A model generated the notes under the pieces. The model saw nothing but the letters and a program-made list of their open reading frames with translations, was not told the origin of the DNA and ran no database searches. From Bacteroidales bacterium (GTDB lineage Bacteria; Bacteroidota; Bacteroidia; Bacteroidales; VadinHA17), in assembly GCA_021371855.1 (NCBI GenBank), contig JAJFVL010000003.1, positions 62,001-126,000 of the forward strand: a stretch of DNA of 64,000 bases, written 5' to 3'. This document shows, piece after piece, positions 37,126 to 46,736 of this stretch; the stretch's first letter is position 1; each line of letters begins with the position of its first letter. A program made the position numbers and the translations under genes.

Positions 37126-37977
37126 GTGGAAGCCAATATTTTTCAATACGGATTTATAGTTAAAGGACTTCTGGGGGTTGTTTTTGCAAGTATAACTGCA
37201 GGGTTAATAGGCGCCTATATTGTCTCAAAACGTTTGGTTTTTCTCAGTGGAGGTATAACGCATGCTTCATTTGGAGGTATTGGAATAGGTTATTTTGTGG
37301 GAATAAATCCGATTGTCGGAGCTGCTGTTTTTGCAATTTTCTCGGCCCTCGGTATTGAGTATCTTTCCGGCAAACAGAAAATCAGGGAAGATTCTGCAAT
37401 CGGTATTTTATGGGCTTTCGGTATGGCTACAGGTATAATCTTCATTTATCTGACACCGGGATATTCACCCAATCTGATGAGTTATCTTTTCGGAAGTATT
37501 CTGACTGTTACAAACGCCGATATTGTTGCATTGGGAATTATGTCCGTTATTCTGATACTCTATTTCAGTGTGTTTTACCGGACAATACTCTATATTTCTT
37601 TCGATGAGGTATTTGCCAGGACATATTCCTCCTATGTAGATATATTTAAGTATATTACCACATCGTTGATAGCGCTTACAATAGTTTTGAATATCAGGAT
37701 GGCAGGGGTGGTCCTTGTTATTTCACTGCTGACTATTCCTCCCAATATTGCGATGTTATTCACCAAAGTTTATTATAAGATAGTGATATGGTCAATTATT
37801 GCAGGTTTCGCTGGTACTGCAACAGGATATGTCATATCATATTTCGCAGGTATACCGGTAGGCGCCACCATAATATTTACACTGGTAATAATCTGGGCGA
37901 TAGCAAAATGTGTTAAACAGTTGGCTGAAAAAATTGCAAAATCGGACCCCGGAGGCATAAGGTCTTCCAGGATATGA
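37126..37977 (+). CDS. znuB: Metal ABC transporter permease
   Basis: A 283-residue integral membrane protein of the ABC-3 family with about eight or nine hydrophobic segments. Family signatures are KRLVFLSGGITHASFGGIG near residues 35-53 (the ATPase-coupling region), FGMATGIIFIYLTPGYSPNLMSYLFGS, and GVVLVISLLTIPPNIAMLF near 190-210. It forms the channel through which the metal delivered by ZnuA passes. The start is GTG at 37126, 2 bp after the znuC stop; no ATG precedes the first helix in frame. It is last in the operon, and lpdA follows after 70 bp. Confidence 0.93.
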   Translation: MEANIFQYGFIVKGLLGVVFASITAGLIGAYIVSKRLVFLSGGITHASFGGIGIGYFVGINPIVGAAVFAIFSALGIEYLSGKQKIREDSAIGILWAFGMATGIIFIYLTPGYSPNLMSYLFGSILTVTNADIVALGIMSVILILYFSVFYRTILYISFDEVFARTYSSYVDIFKYITTSLIALTIVLNIRMAGVVLVISLLTIPPNIAMLFTKVYYKIVIWSIIAGFAGTATGYVISYFAGIPVGATIIFTLVIIWAIAKCVKQLAEKIAKSDPGGIRSSRI

Positions 37978-38047
37978 TCAATTAACATTTACTGATTTAT
38001 TAATAGCAGATATAGTTTTCAAACATTCATAATTAAAGTATAAAGCA

Positions 38048-39439
38048 ATGGATTTCGATCTTATCATTATTGGCAGTGGGCCCGGTGGCTATGTGGCAGC
38101 AATAAGGGCATCGCAATTAAAAATGAAAGTAGCAATTGTTGAAAGAGCTGAAGTGGGTGGCATTTGCCTTAATTGGGGTTGTATCCCTACAAAGTCTCTT
38201 TTAAAAAGCGCTCAGGTTTTTGAATATTTTTCACATGCTTCAGAATATGGGATTAATATTTCGGGGGAGGCAAAACCTGATTTTAAGGCAATTATATCAA
38301 GAAGCAGGGGAGTCGCTGAGGGAATGAGTAAAGGAGTTCAATTCCTCCTCAAAAAAAACAATATTGTTCAAATTAAAGGATATGGACGTCTTGCAGGGAA
38401 CAGTTCAGTCGAGGTGACGGATAATGAAGGGAATAAGAAAAGCTATTCAGCAAAGGATATAATTCTTGCCACCGGCGCCAGATCGAAAGAACTGCCAAAT
38501 CTTAAACAGGATGGTAAGAAAATAATCGGTTATCGCGAAGCAATGACACTTGAAAAACAGCCTGAGTCGATGGTTGTTGTCGGATCGGGCGCCATCGGAA
38601 GTGAATTTGCAAATTTCTACCAGTCAATCGGCACAAATGTAACCCTGGTGGAATTCCTCCCACGGATTGTTCCAAATGAGGATGAAGATGTTTCAAAACA
38701 ACTTGAACGGTCGTTTAAGAAAATGAAGATGAAAGTAATGACCGATTCGTCAGTTCTATCTGTTGATACTTCAAAAGAAAAATGCATGGTGACCATTAAA
38801 ACACCCAAAGGTGAAGAAGTTGTTGAAACAGATATCGTTTTTTCAGCTGTTGGAGTTACTACTAATATTGAAGATATTGGTCTTGAGAAGCTGGGAATAA
38901 AAACAGAAAGAGGTAAGGTAGTGGTTGATGATTTCTACAGGACATCGGTTCCGGGTGTATTTGCCATTGGTGATATCGTTAATGGACCGGCGCTTGCTCA
39001 TGTTGCTTCAGCGGAGGGGATAATATGCGTTGAAAAGATTGCAGGGAAAGAGGTGGAACCACTTGATTACAAAAACATTCCTGGTTGTACTTACACAACT
39101 CCCGAAATAGCATCATGCGGCCTGTCAGAAGCTGCTGCCAAAGCCGCCGGATATGAAATAAAAGTCGGCAAATTCCCATTTTCAGCTTCCGGCAAAGCAA
39201 GCGCTTCAGGAACAAAAGAGGGATTCGTCAAACTTGTTTTTGATGCTGAATACGGAGAATTGCTGGGAGCACATATGATCGGATCAAATGTAACAGAGAT
39301 GATCGCAGAAATTGTTGTCGCCAGAAAACTTGAGACGACAGCTCACGAAATCATGAAAGCTGTTCATCCTCATCCCACAATGTCTGAGGCAATTATGGAG
39401 GCGGCAGCAGCTGCATACGGGGAAGTGATACATATTTAA
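38048..39439 (+). CDS. lpdA: Dihydrolipoyl dehydrogenase (E3)
   Basis: Flavoprotein that reoxidises dihydrolipoamide of 2-oxoacid dehydrogenase or glycine-cleavage complexes, passing electrons to NAD+. The 463 residues contain the FAD site IIGSGPGGYVAAIRA (7-21), redox disulfide Cys40/Cys45 in GGICLNWGCIPTKS, the NAD site VVGSGAIGSEFANFY, the second FAD motif TSVPGVFAIGDI and the C-terminal catalytic His-Glu in HPHPTMSEAIMEA. No E1, E2 or lipoyl-protein genes are adjacent, so it stands alone and may serve several complexes. The downstream hairpin at 39456-39489 probably ends its transcript. Confidence 0.96.
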   Translation: MDFDLIIIGSGPGGYVAAIRASQLKMKVAIVERAEVGGICLNWGCIPTKSLLKSAQVFEYFSHASEYGINISGEAKPDFKAIISRSRGVAEGMSKGVQFLLKKNNIVQIKGYGRLAGNSSVEVTDNEGNKKSYSAKDIILATGARSKELPNLKQDGKKIIGYREAMTLEKQPESMVVVGSGAIGSEFANFYQSIGTNVTLVEFLPRIVPNEDEDVSKQLERSFKKMKMKVMTDSSVLSVDTSKEKCMVTIKTPKGEEVVETDIVFSAVGVTTNIEDIGLEKLGIKTERGKVVVDDFYRTSVPGVFAIGDIVNGPALAHVASAEGIICVEKIAGKEVEPLDYKNIPGCTYTTPEIASCGLSEAAAKAAGYEIKVGKFPFSASGKASASGTKEGFVKLVFDAEYGELLGAHMIGSNVTEMIAEIVVARKLETTAHEIMKAVHPHPTMSEAIMEAAAAAYGEVIHI

Positions 39440-39455
39440 TCTCATTTGTTCAAAT

Positions 39456-39489
39456 ATGGAATTGCTCCTCCCGGAGGAGCAATATCCAT
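39456..39489 (+). terminator. Strong hairpin after lpdA
   Basis: A perfect 10-bp stem (39461-39470 with 39474-39483, loop ccg) is extended by five more pairs (39456-39460 with 39485-39489) around a single bulged A. There is no T run after it, so it may act as an mRNA 3'-end stabiliser as well as a terminator. Confidence 0.65.
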
Positions 39490-39622
39490 TCTCCTGTCAA
39501 AAAACAATAAGTTTCCTTTGAATAACGCAACCTTTTGTCAATAAAAAGCATCAATTTGTTATAAATACTGGCATATAAGATAATTTTTTTTTATTTTTAT
39601 GTTCTCAAAGAGGTAAAAAGCC

Positions 39623-40183
39623 TTGTCAGAGATAAAAAAAATAATAAAAGGTTGTCTTGCCGGTGACAGAAGAGATCAGGAACTTCTGTACAGGAGGCAT
39701 TCGGCAAAATTGTATGCAGTGTGTCTTCAATATTCTGGTAATGATGAAGAGGCAAGGGACATTTTGCAGGAAGGATTCATAAAAATATTTGAGAATCTTG
39801 ATCATTACAAACATGAAGGTTCTTTTGAAGGATGGATGCGCCGGATAATGGTAAATACGGCACTGGAAAAATTCCGCAGCAGGCATAACCTTTATCGTGT
39901 CGATGACATTGATACAATAACGGAACCTGACGCTGAATCTGATAATCAGGATTATGCCGGACTTGAAGCGGCTGATCTCCTATGCATTATCAAAGAGTTA
40001 CCTGAGAAATACCGTATGGTTTTTAACCTTTACGCGATTGAAGGTTATTCTCATAAAGAGATCAGCAAAATGTTGAATATCTCTGAGGGGACATCAAAAT
40101 CGGATCTTTCAAGAGCCAGGGTTATACTTCAAAGAAGGGTGGGATCGTACATAGGAATTAAGAAGAAAGTAGCAAATGGTTGA
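39623..40183 (+). CDS. ECF RNA polymerase sigma factor
   Basis: A 186-residue sigma factor. Region 2 shows NDEEARDILQEGFIKIFENL and the -10-melting stretch GSFEGWMRRIMVNTALEKF. Region 4 shows LPEKYRMVFNLYAIEGYSHKE, then ISKMLNISEGTSKSDLSRAR. Translation starts at TTG 39623: the upstream ATG at 39600 runs into a stop after five codons, and an AGAGG sequence sits at a suitable distance before the TTG. The next gene overlaps by 8 bp and encodes a membrane-anchored barrel protein that probably acts as its partner or sensor. A TTTG (39555-39558) and TAATTTTT (39581-39588) pair could be its promoter. Confidence 0.93.
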   Translation: MSEIKKIIKGCLAGDRRDQELLYRRHSAKLYAVCLQYSGNDEEARDILQEGFIKIFENLDHYKHEGSFEGWMRRIMVNTALEKFRSRHNLYRVDDIDTITEPDAESDNQDYAGLEAADLLCIIKELPEKYRMVFNLYAIEGYSHKEISKMLNISEGTSKSDLSRARVILQRRVGSYIGIKKKVANG

Positions 40184-41537
40184 CAGGGGTGCAAATATTG
40201 ATATCGTCTTCAGGAACGGACTGAAAGATTACGAAGTTCTTCCGCCTACTGATGTATGGGACAATATAAACCCTGTTGTTATTGCAAAAAGAAAACAAAA
40301 ACCATTCATATTGCTTAAAGTTGCTGCTTCAGTGGGGGTACTTATAGCATTAGGTTATCTTATCTACAGATGGGGAAGCATTATACCGGCTGACTATGAA
40401 ATTCCGGTAGTGGCTGCTAACGAAGAATCTCAACCATCTTCTGAAATGTCATTCTCTTTTGAGAAAAATGTTGCGATAAAAGATCCTGCTGTTGCATCCG
40501 GAGAATCTGCCTCCGTCGGAAAATCGGAAAATATCTTAACAGGGAACACTCCTGAGAATTCCGTTGAGATTAATAAGAGTACTACTCCTGAAATCTATTT
40601 CACCCCTAAAACAAATAAATTACCCCTGAGTTCCACCGGATCTTTTGCTGGTCAGTATTCAGCTTCTCTAAGCCCGGTTCTGAAGAAATCATTTAATCCA
40701 GCTGTATTTGAAAAAAATTATTCTCCAAGGTATAGCATAGTAATTTCCGGGTATGGTGCAATAGATAATTCCGATAAATGGTCAATTGCTGCTATTGCAT
40801 CACCGACATATTCTGCAAGGGTTAATTATGCAAATGATGGACTTTCGAAACAATTGAAGGGATCTGAAAAGCCTGTGGTTTCCTATTCCGGGGGAGTAGC
40901 TGTGGCTTATCTCGTTAATAAAAGATTCAGCATTCAATCGGGTCTTTTCTATTCTTCTGTCGGGCAGGAGGTAGAGGGGATCAGTTCATTCAGCGGATTC
41001 AGGGTATTTGACGATTCTAAAGGTGATGTCAACTTTAAAGTGCTGACATCCGATGGAATTATTTATGCAAACAATTCAGATGTCTATCTTGTCGACAATA
41101 GGTTAAAAGATAGAGTATTGACCAGCTATACTGCCGATGTATTTGATCCGGCGAAAGCTAATCTTACTTATGTCAGTAATACGGTGCGCCAGAATTTCAG
41201 TTATCTGGAATTACCAATAACGATGAGGTATAAAGTAATTGATAAAAAGGTGGATGTTAATCTGATAGGAGGGGTGTCCTATAACTTTCTTGTAAATAAT
41301 TCAGTTTATACTGTATCGAATGGCAATAAATATTTTATCGGAAAGACTGAAGGACTAAATCAGATGGCTTTAAGTAGCTCTCTCGGGATGGGTATGGAAT
41401 ACAAATTCTCGGGAAATCTTTATATAAATCTGGAACCAACTTTCAGATATTACCTGAATCCCTTCAGAGACGCGACAAGTTCAACAATTCATCCTTATTC
41501 TATCGGTATATTTTCAGGTGTCTCATATCGATTCTGA
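40176..41537 (+). CDS. Sigma-linked membrane protein with outer-membrane-type barrel domain
   Basis: A 453-residue protein translated from an 8-bp overlap with the sigma factor gene. Residues 1-45 are cytoplasmic-looking, with the WDNI patch seen in anti-sigma-like N-termini. One membrane helix follows (about 46-64, PFILLKVAASVGVLIALGYL). A low-complexity Ser/Asn/Pro-rich linker runs to about 185. The C-terminal 270 residues consist of alternating strands such as FSYLELPITMRYKVIDKKVD, VNLIGGVSYNFLV and a final GIFSGVSYRF, the pattern of a PorT-like outer-membrane barrel. A single chain with an inner-membrane helix and a barrel is unusual but known in this phylum. Likely anti-sigma or sensor role; not shown. 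Confidence 0.82.
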   Translation: MVDRGANIDIVFRNGLKDYEVLPPTDVWDNINPVVIAKRKQKPFILLKVAASVGVLIALGYLIYRWGSIIPADYEIPVVAANEESQPSSEMSFSFEKNVAIKDPAVASGESASVGKSENILTGNTPENSVEINKSTTPEIYFTPKTNKLPLSSTGSFAGQYSASLSPVLKKSFNPAVFEKNYSPRYSIVISGYGAIDNSDKWSIAAIASPTYSARVNYANDGLSKQLKGSEKPVVSYSGGVAVAYLVNKRFSIQSGLFYSSVGQEVEGISSFSGFRVFDDSKGDVNFKVLTSDGIIYANNSDVYLVDNRLKDRVLTSYTADVFDPAKANLTYVSNTVRQNFSYLELPITMRYKVIDKKVDVNLIGGVSYNFLVNNSVYTVSNGNKYFIGKTEGLNQMALSSSLGMGMEYKFSGNLYINLEPTFRYYLNPFRDATSSTIHPYSIGIFSGVSYRF

Positions 41538-41659
41538 CTCCCGGGCATCCTTTCCTTTTCTTAAAATTCTATATGATTTATCTGTATTTGTCAGTATATG
41601 ACTTGTGCTTCCTGCATGTTTTTACTCCTTATGAAATTACTTTTCAGGGGTAAAAATAT

Positions 41660-41667
41660 TACCTTTG
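41660..41667 (+). promoter_or_regulatory. -7 promoter element for the transglycosylase/uvrA operon
   Basis: TACCTTTG matches TAnnTTTG, 29 bp before the ATG at 41697. The expected -33 TTTG is not present. Confidence 0.5.
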
Positions 41668-41696
41668 CACTTAATTTTTAAAACCACTGAAGTCGT

Positions 41697-42656
41697 ATGC
41701 CATTTCTTAATAAAAAATCGGTTTTGACTGCTGCTGTACCTATCAGCATTATTGTTATCATCTTAATTGCACTTAGTTTTAAAGCATTCGGCCGCAACCT
41801 GGAGAAGAACTATTCTGTATCGGATACTGTATATACTGTGCAGGATTTTAAATTGCCTGATGATGTAACTTTTGCAGGTGAAAAGATGCCTCTCGACAAC
41901 TTTGATACCAGGGAAAGTCTTGAACGCGAAATACTGATAAGCGCATACAGGCATTCCTCAACTATACTTATAATAAAGAGGGCGAACAGATATCTTCCCA
42001 TGATTGAAAAAATTCTAAAGAAGAATAACATCCCTGATGATTTCAAATATCTGGCAGCTGCCGAAAGTGAATACAGCAACATGGTCTCTCCTGCGGGGGC
42101 TACAGGCTTTTGGCAAATAATGCCTGAAACAGGTAAGGAAGAGGGGATGGAGATAAATTCAGTTGTCGACGAACGATATGACGTTGAAAAATCGACCCAA
42201 TTCGCATGCGACTACTTTAGAAAGTCATATGAAAAGTATGGAAACTGGACTCTGGCTGCAGCCTCATACAATGGAGGAAGAAACGGAATCGATGATCAGA
42301 TAAAGATTCAGCATCAGAATAATTATTATGATCTCCTTCTTAATGAAGAAACGGCCCGATACATATTCAGGGCTGTTGCATATAAGCTGGTCATTTCAGA
42401 TCCTGCGAGGTATGGTTACGATTTAGGGAAAGATGATTTATATCCGGAGTTAAAGTATTATGAAGTGAAAGTTGATAGTTCCATTACCAGCTTTTCTGAT
42501 TTTGCCGGGACGTTTGGAACAAATTATAAACTTCTGAAGTTACTGAATCCATGGCTCAGAAAGGCATATCTGACGCCGAAACCGAATAAGGAATATATAA
42601 TAAAGATCCCTGTTGAAGGGACAAGAAATATTGAAAAACTGGAAGCAGAGAATTGA
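41697..42656 (+). CDS. MltD-like lytic transglycosylase
   Basis: A 319-residue envelope enzyme that would cut the glycan strands of peptidoglycan to form 1,6-anhydro ends. An N-terminal hydrophobic anchor (about 10-30) precedes the SLT domain. Catalytic Glu123 lies in YLAAAESEYSN, followed by GATGFWQIMPETG (134-146) and AAASYNGGRNGI. The C-terminal part (about 255-319), FAGTFGTNYKLLKLLNPWLR then KEYIIKIPVEG, is LysM-like in pattern. It lies 37 bp upstream of uvrA and may share its transcript. The start is supported by the signal anchor and by the promoter element 29 bp upstream. Confidence 0.92.
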   Translation: MPFLNKKSVLTAAVPISIIVIILIALSFKAFGRNLEKNYSVSDTVYTVQDFKLPDDVTFAGEKMPLDNFDTRESLEREILISAYRHSSTILIIKRANRYLPMIEKILKKNNIPDDFKYLAAAESEYSNMVSPAGATGFWQIMPETGKEEGMEINSVVDERYDVEKSTQFACDYFRKSYEKYGNWTLAAASYNGGRNGIDDQIKIQHQNNYYDLLLNEETARYIFRAVAYKLVISDPARYGYDLGKDDLYPELKYYEVKVDSSITSFSDFAGTFGTNYKLLKLLNPWLRKAYLTPKPNKEYIIKIPVEGTRNIEKLEAEN

Positions 42657-42693
42657 TCCTGAACCAGAAATCATTTAAGATTAAACGGGAGAG

Positions 42694-45513
42694 ATGAGTG
42701 AGGAGATAAAAGTCCTTGGGGCCAGAGTCCATAATCTGCAGAATATCGATGTTACTATTCCACGTAATAAGCTTGTAGTGATAACCGGTTTAAGCGGCAG
42801 CGGAAAATCATCTCTCGCATTTGATACTATATACGCCGAGGGCCAAAGACGCTATATGGAGACCCTTTCAGCTTATGCAAGGCAATTTTTAGGAGGTATG
42901 GAACGTCCTGATGTTGATAAGATCACAGGGCTTAGTCCGGTTATCTCGATCGAACAGAAAAGCACTAATAAAAACCCCCGGTCAACAGTAGGTACTATTA
43001 CAGAGATATATGATTTCCTGCGATTACTTTATGCGAGAGCCGGTGAGGCATATTCTTACGAGTCGGGTGAAAAAATGGTTAAATATACAGATGATCAGAT
43101 ACTTGAACTTGTAAAAAAAAGTTTTTCCGGGAAAAAGGTATTTGTACTTTCCCCTGTTGTAAAAGGAAGAAAAGGTCATTATAAGGAATTATTTGAAAAT
43201 TTACGGCGCAAAGGATTCCTGAATGTTCGCGTCGACAATGAGATCAGGGAATTGGCCCCCGGGATGAAGCTCGATCGGTACAAAATACATTTTATTGAAA
43301 TTGTTATTGATAAATTCAAAGTTGGTGAGACTACCGATAAAAGGCTCCATGATTCAATTATAATGTCGCTTGATCAGGGTGATGGCGTGATGATGGTAAT
43401 TGATAATGAAAGCAACAAACCCAGGTATTTCAGCCGTCATCTTATGTGTCCCGTTACAGGCTTGTCATATAACGAACCTGCTCCTTATAACTTTTCTTTC
43501 AATTCACCACAGGGAGCATGCCCTAATTGCAATGGTCTTGGTGAAGTGTCAAGTATTGATGAAAAGAAGCTGATTCCCGATGGGAACCTCAGCATAAGAA
43601 AGGGGGGAATTGAACCTCTCGGAAAATACAAAAATATCTGGATATTCTGGCAGATTGAAGCCATTGCGGAAAAGAACGGATTTACTCTCGATACTCCTAT
43701 CAAAGAAATACCTAAGGAGGCTCTGAACAAAGTTCTTTACGGCTCTGATGAAATTCTTAAGCTATCCAATACTCCTCTGGGTATGACTTCGAATTATTTT
43801 CTGACATTTGAGGGTGTCGTAAATTTTGTAGGGAATGTTGAAACGATAAATGGTAAGAAAAACGGAGTTAAACTCAAAGAACAATATGTTCAGTATGATA
43901 TTTGTCCCGAGTGCCATGGAACAAGACTGAAGAAAGAATCATTATTTTTCAGGATTGCCGGTAAAAACATAGGGGAGCTCTCTGTTATGGATATCAGAGA
44001 GTTATCTCATTTCCTGACACATATTGAAGAGAATATGACAGAGAAGCAAAGATTAATTTCTGCAGAAATTCTGAAAGAGATTAGGAGCCGGCTTGGATTT
44101 CTACTGGATGTCGGATTGGAATATCTCTCCCTTAACAGGGGCGCCAGAACTCTTTCAGGCGGAGAAAGCCAGAGAATAAGGCTTGCTACCCAGATAGGTT
44201 CGAGGCTTGTTAATGTGCTATATATACTTGATGAGCCTAGTATAGGACTTCATCAAAGAGATAACCGCAGATTGATCACATCGTTGAAACAACTCAGGGA
44301 CGCAGGTAACTCTGTGATAGTTGTCGAACATGATAAAGAGATGATTCTGTCGGCCGACCATGTTATTGACATGGGACCGGGAGCAGGTCGTTTTGGAGGA
44401 CTTGTAGTCGCTGAAGGTAGCCCTGAAGAGATAAAGAATTCAGATACTCTTACATCTTCATATCTGAACAATAAGAAGAAATTTCGTATCCCTGAAGTAC
44501 GGAGGAAAGGGAATGGGAAGTTCCTTGTTCTTAGGGGAGCTTCAGGTCATAATCTTAAAAATGTGGATGTTGAATTACCTCTGGGAACATTCATTTGTGT
44601 TACTGGCGTCTCGGGAAGCGGGAAATCATCACTTATTAATCAGACACTCCAGCCGGCATTGGCAAAGAAATATCATCATTCTGGCCAGATCCCGTTGCCA
44701 TACAAGGAAATAGAAGGACTAGAATATCTTGATAAAGTCATAGAGGTAAGCCAGTCGCCTATCGGTAAAACACCTCGCTCAAACCCGGCTACATATACCG
44801 GTGTTTTTACGGACATCAGAAAACTTTATGAGCAGACGACGGAGGCAAAAATCCGGGGATTCGGTGCCGGGAGGTTCTCTTTTAACATAAAAGGAGGACG
44901 TTGTGAAGGATGCGAAGGAGCAGGGATGAAAACCATCGAAATGAATTTTTTACCAGATGTTTATGTGAACTGCACGGAATGCAACGGAAAACGCTATAAC
45001 CGGGAAACTCTTGAAGTAAAATATAAAGGGAAATCAATTAGTGATGTCCTGGATATGACAATTAATGTGGCAGTTGAATTCTTTGCCAATGTGCCTTCAA
45101 TCTATCATAAGATAAAAACACTCCAGGATGTCGGACTGGGTTACATCAGGCTTGGGCAGCAGTCTACCACTTTATCGGGGGGTGAAGCGCAACGCATTAA
45201 ACTTGCTGCTGAACTGACCCGACACGATACGGGGAAAACAATTTATGTCCTTGATGAACCGACTACAGGCCTTCATTTTGAGGACATAAGAGTATTGCTT
45301 GACGTGCTTGATAAACTTGTCGAGAGAGGGAATACTGTAATAGTTATTGAGCATAACCTTGATGTGGTCAAGATGGCTGATTATGTAGTTGATCTGGGTA
45401 AGGAAGGAGGGAAAACCGGAGGTAAAATAGTATTTTCAGGAACACCTGAAAAACTTGTTGAATGTGCCGGAAGCTATACCGGAAAATATCTTAAAGCAGA
45501 ACTTAAGGCATAA
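42694..45513 (+). CDS. uvrA: Excinuclease ABC subunit A
   Basis: DNA-damage recognition ATPase of nucleotide excision repair. The 939 residues carry two ABC modules: Walker [13 protein letters not shown] (about 31-42) and [14 protein letters not shown], with signatures [14 protein letters not shown] and [14 protein letters not shown]. The second zinc module is complete ([20 protein letters not shown] then CTECNG). The first reads CPVTG then ACPNCNG; the usual CPVC has Thr instead of the second Cys. The UvrB-binding region around residue 130-250 is present. It follows the transglycosylase by 37 bp. No SOS operator was recognised. Confidence 0.97.
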   Translation: MSEEIKVLGARVHNLQNIDVTIPRNKLVVITGLSGSGKSSLAFDTIYAEGQRRYMETLSAYARQFLGGMERPDVDKITGLSPVISIEQKSTNKNPRSTVGTITEIYDFLRLLYARAGEAYSYESGEKMVKYTDDQILELVKKSFSGKKVFVLSPVVKGRKGHYKELFENLRRKGFLNVRVDNEIRELAPGMKLDRYKIHFIEIVIDKFKVGETTDKRLHDSIIMSLDQGDGVMMVIDNESNKPRYFSRHLMCPVTGLSYNEPAPYNFSFNSPQGACPNCNGLGEVSSIDEKKLIPDGNLSIRKGGIEPLGKYKNIWIFWQIEAIAEKNGFTLDTPIKEIPKEALNKVLYGSDEILKLSNTPLGMTSNYFLTFEGVVNFVGNVETINGKKNGVKLKEQYVQYDICPECHGTRLKKESLFFRIAGKNIGELSVMDIRELSHFLTHIEENMTEKQRLISAEILKEIRSRLGFLLDVGLEYLSLNRGARTLSGGESQRIRLATQIGSRLVNVLYILDEPSIGLHQRDNRRLITSLKQLRDAGNSVIVVEHDKEMILSADHVIDMGPGAGRFGGLVVAEGSPEEIKNSDTLTSSYLNNKKKFRIPEVRRKGNGKFLVLRGASGHNLKNVDVELPLGTFICVTGVSGSGKSSLINQTLQPALAKKYHHSGQIPLPYKEIEGLEYLDKVIEVSQSPIGKTPRSNPATYTGVFTDIRKLYEQTTEAKIRGFGAGRFSFNIKGGRCEGCEGAGMKTIEMNFLPDVYVNCTECNGKRYNRETLEVKYKGKSISDVLDMTINVAVEFFANVPSIYHKIKTLQDVGLGYIRLGQQSTTLSGGEAQRIKLAAELTRHDTGKTIYVLDEPTTGLHFEDIRVLLDVLDKLVERGNTVIVIEHNLDVVKMADYVVDLGKEGGKTGGKIVFSGTPEKLVECAGSYTGKYLKAELKA

Positions 45514-45522
45514 GAAAATAAC

Positions 45523-45530
45523 TATATTTG
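45523..45530 (+). promoter_or_regulatory. -7 promoter element for the LOG-family gene
   Basis: TATATTTG matches TAnnTTTG, 27 bp upstream of the ATG at 45558, just after the uvrA stop. It suggests separate transcription from uvrA. Confidence 0.5.
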
Positions 45531-45557
45531 GAACAATAAATTTTTATCACAACCAAT

Positions 45558-46268
45558 ATGGAAAAACCAGCTGATCTTGTAAAAGATGCATTTGAGCAAA
45601 AAACATGGAATGAAATTCATATAACAGATTCATGGAGAGTATTTAAAATAATATCCGAATTGGTTGAAGGTTTCGAAAAACTTGCACGTATTGGTCCTTG
45701 TGTCTCAATTTTTGGTTCAGCACGTACCCGAAAAGATGATATTCATTATCAACTGGCTGAGGAAATAGCTTTCAAACTTACACAGAAAGGATATGGAGTG
45801 ATCACTGGTGGTGGTCCAGGTATTATGGAAGCGGCTAATAAGGGAGCTAATCGGGGAAAAGGAAAATCTGTGGGGATAAATATTGACCTTCCTTTTGAAC
45901 AGAGACCGAATCCATATATCGATACCGATAAATTGATCACTTTCGATCATTTTTTTGTACGAAAACTGATGTTTGTGAAATATGCACAGGGATTCATTGT
46001 TATGCCAGGTGGATTCGGAACATTTGATGAACTCTTTGAGGCAATGACACTTATTCAGACACGTAAGATAGGAAAGTTCCCGATTGTACTTGTCGGGAAA
46101 AAATACTGGAAAGGATTAGTCGACTGGATAAAAGATGAGATGCTTGCAGATGAACACAATATTTCACCCGATGACCTTAACCTGTTTACTCTTGTTGATA
46201 CGGCGGATGAGGCTGTGGATGTAATTGTTAAGTTCTACTCGCGATACCTGTTGAGTCCAAACTTCTGA
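45558..46268 (+). CDS. LOG-family Rossmann-fold protein (TIGR00730)
   Basis: A 236-residue cytoplasmic protein of the lysine-decarboxylase-like/LOG family. The nucleotide-binding loop is GGGPGIMEAANKGA (about 93-106), and the family motif PGGFGTFDELFE sits at about 151-162 with Arg in FFVRKLMFV. Close relatives hydrolyse the N-glycosidic bond of nucleoside 5'-monophosphates (cytokinin-riboside-type phosphoribohydrolases), but the bacterial substrate is often just AMP or unknown. A helical extension of about 40 residues, including VFKIISELVEGFEKLAR, comes before the core. It ends at the base before the smpB stop on the other strand. Confidence 0.9.
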   Translation: MEKPADLVKDAFEQKTWNEIHITDSWRVFKIISELVEGFEKLARIGPCVSIFGSARTRKDDIHYQLAEEIAFKLTQKGYGVITGGGPGIMEAANKGANRGKGKSVGINIDLPFEQRPNPYIDTDKLITFDHFFVRKLMFVKYAQGFIVMPGGFGTFDELFEAMTLIQTRKIGKFPIVLVGKKYWKGLVDWIKDEMLADEHNISPDDLNLFTLVDTADEAVDVIVKFYSRYLLSPNF

Positions 46269-46727
46269 TCAGACTTTTCTCATACGATCCATCTCCCTCG
46301 TTGCATCTTTTCGTTTGAGGGTTTCACGTTTGTCGAATTCTTTTTTGCCTTTGGAAACGGCAATTTCGGCTTTTGCCAGACCCCTGTCGTTGATGAAGAC
46401 CTTTATTACAACTATGGTAAGACCGGTCTCTTTTACTTTTCTTGCTATTTTCCTTAACTCATGAGAAGTAAGCAGTAGCTTTCTTTCACGCAGTGGATCA
46501 TGATTATTGAGGTTTCCCCACCAGTATTCCGAAATATGCATACCCTTGATGAAAAGTTCTCCATTGCTGAAAAAACAATAGGAGTCGGCAAGAGTGGCTT
46601 TCCCCATTCTTATTGATTTTATTTCAGTCCCGGTCAGTTTTATACCTGCAATAAACTTTTCCAGGAACTCATAATCGTGAGATGCCTTTTTGTTTTTAAT
46701 TACTATGTTCCCCGTACCACCTTTCAT
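46269..46727 (-). CDS. smpB: SsrA-binding protein
   Basis: Partner of tmRNA in trans-translation, which rescues stalled ribosomes and tags the incomplete protein. The 152-residue OB-fold protein shows NKKASHDYEFLEKFIAGIKL, TGTEIKSIRMGKATLADSYC and HISEYWWGNLNNHDPLRERK. The C-terminal tail KGKKEFDKRETLKRKDATRE inserts into the mRNA channel and is complete. The tmRNA gene itself was looked for in the neighbouring spacers and not found. It follows the Yip1-like gene by 9 bp and so is in its operon. The 3' end abuts the LOG-family gene. Confidence 0.97.
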   Translation of the reverse strand: MKGGTGNIVIKNKKASHDYEFLEKFIAGIKLTGTEIKSIRMGKATLADSYCFFSNGELFIKGMHISEYWWGNLNNHDPLRERKLLLTSHELRKIARKVKETGLTIVVIKVFINDRGLAKAEIAVSKGKKEFDKRETLKRKDATREMDRMRKV

Positions 46728-46736
46728 ATAACCTGT

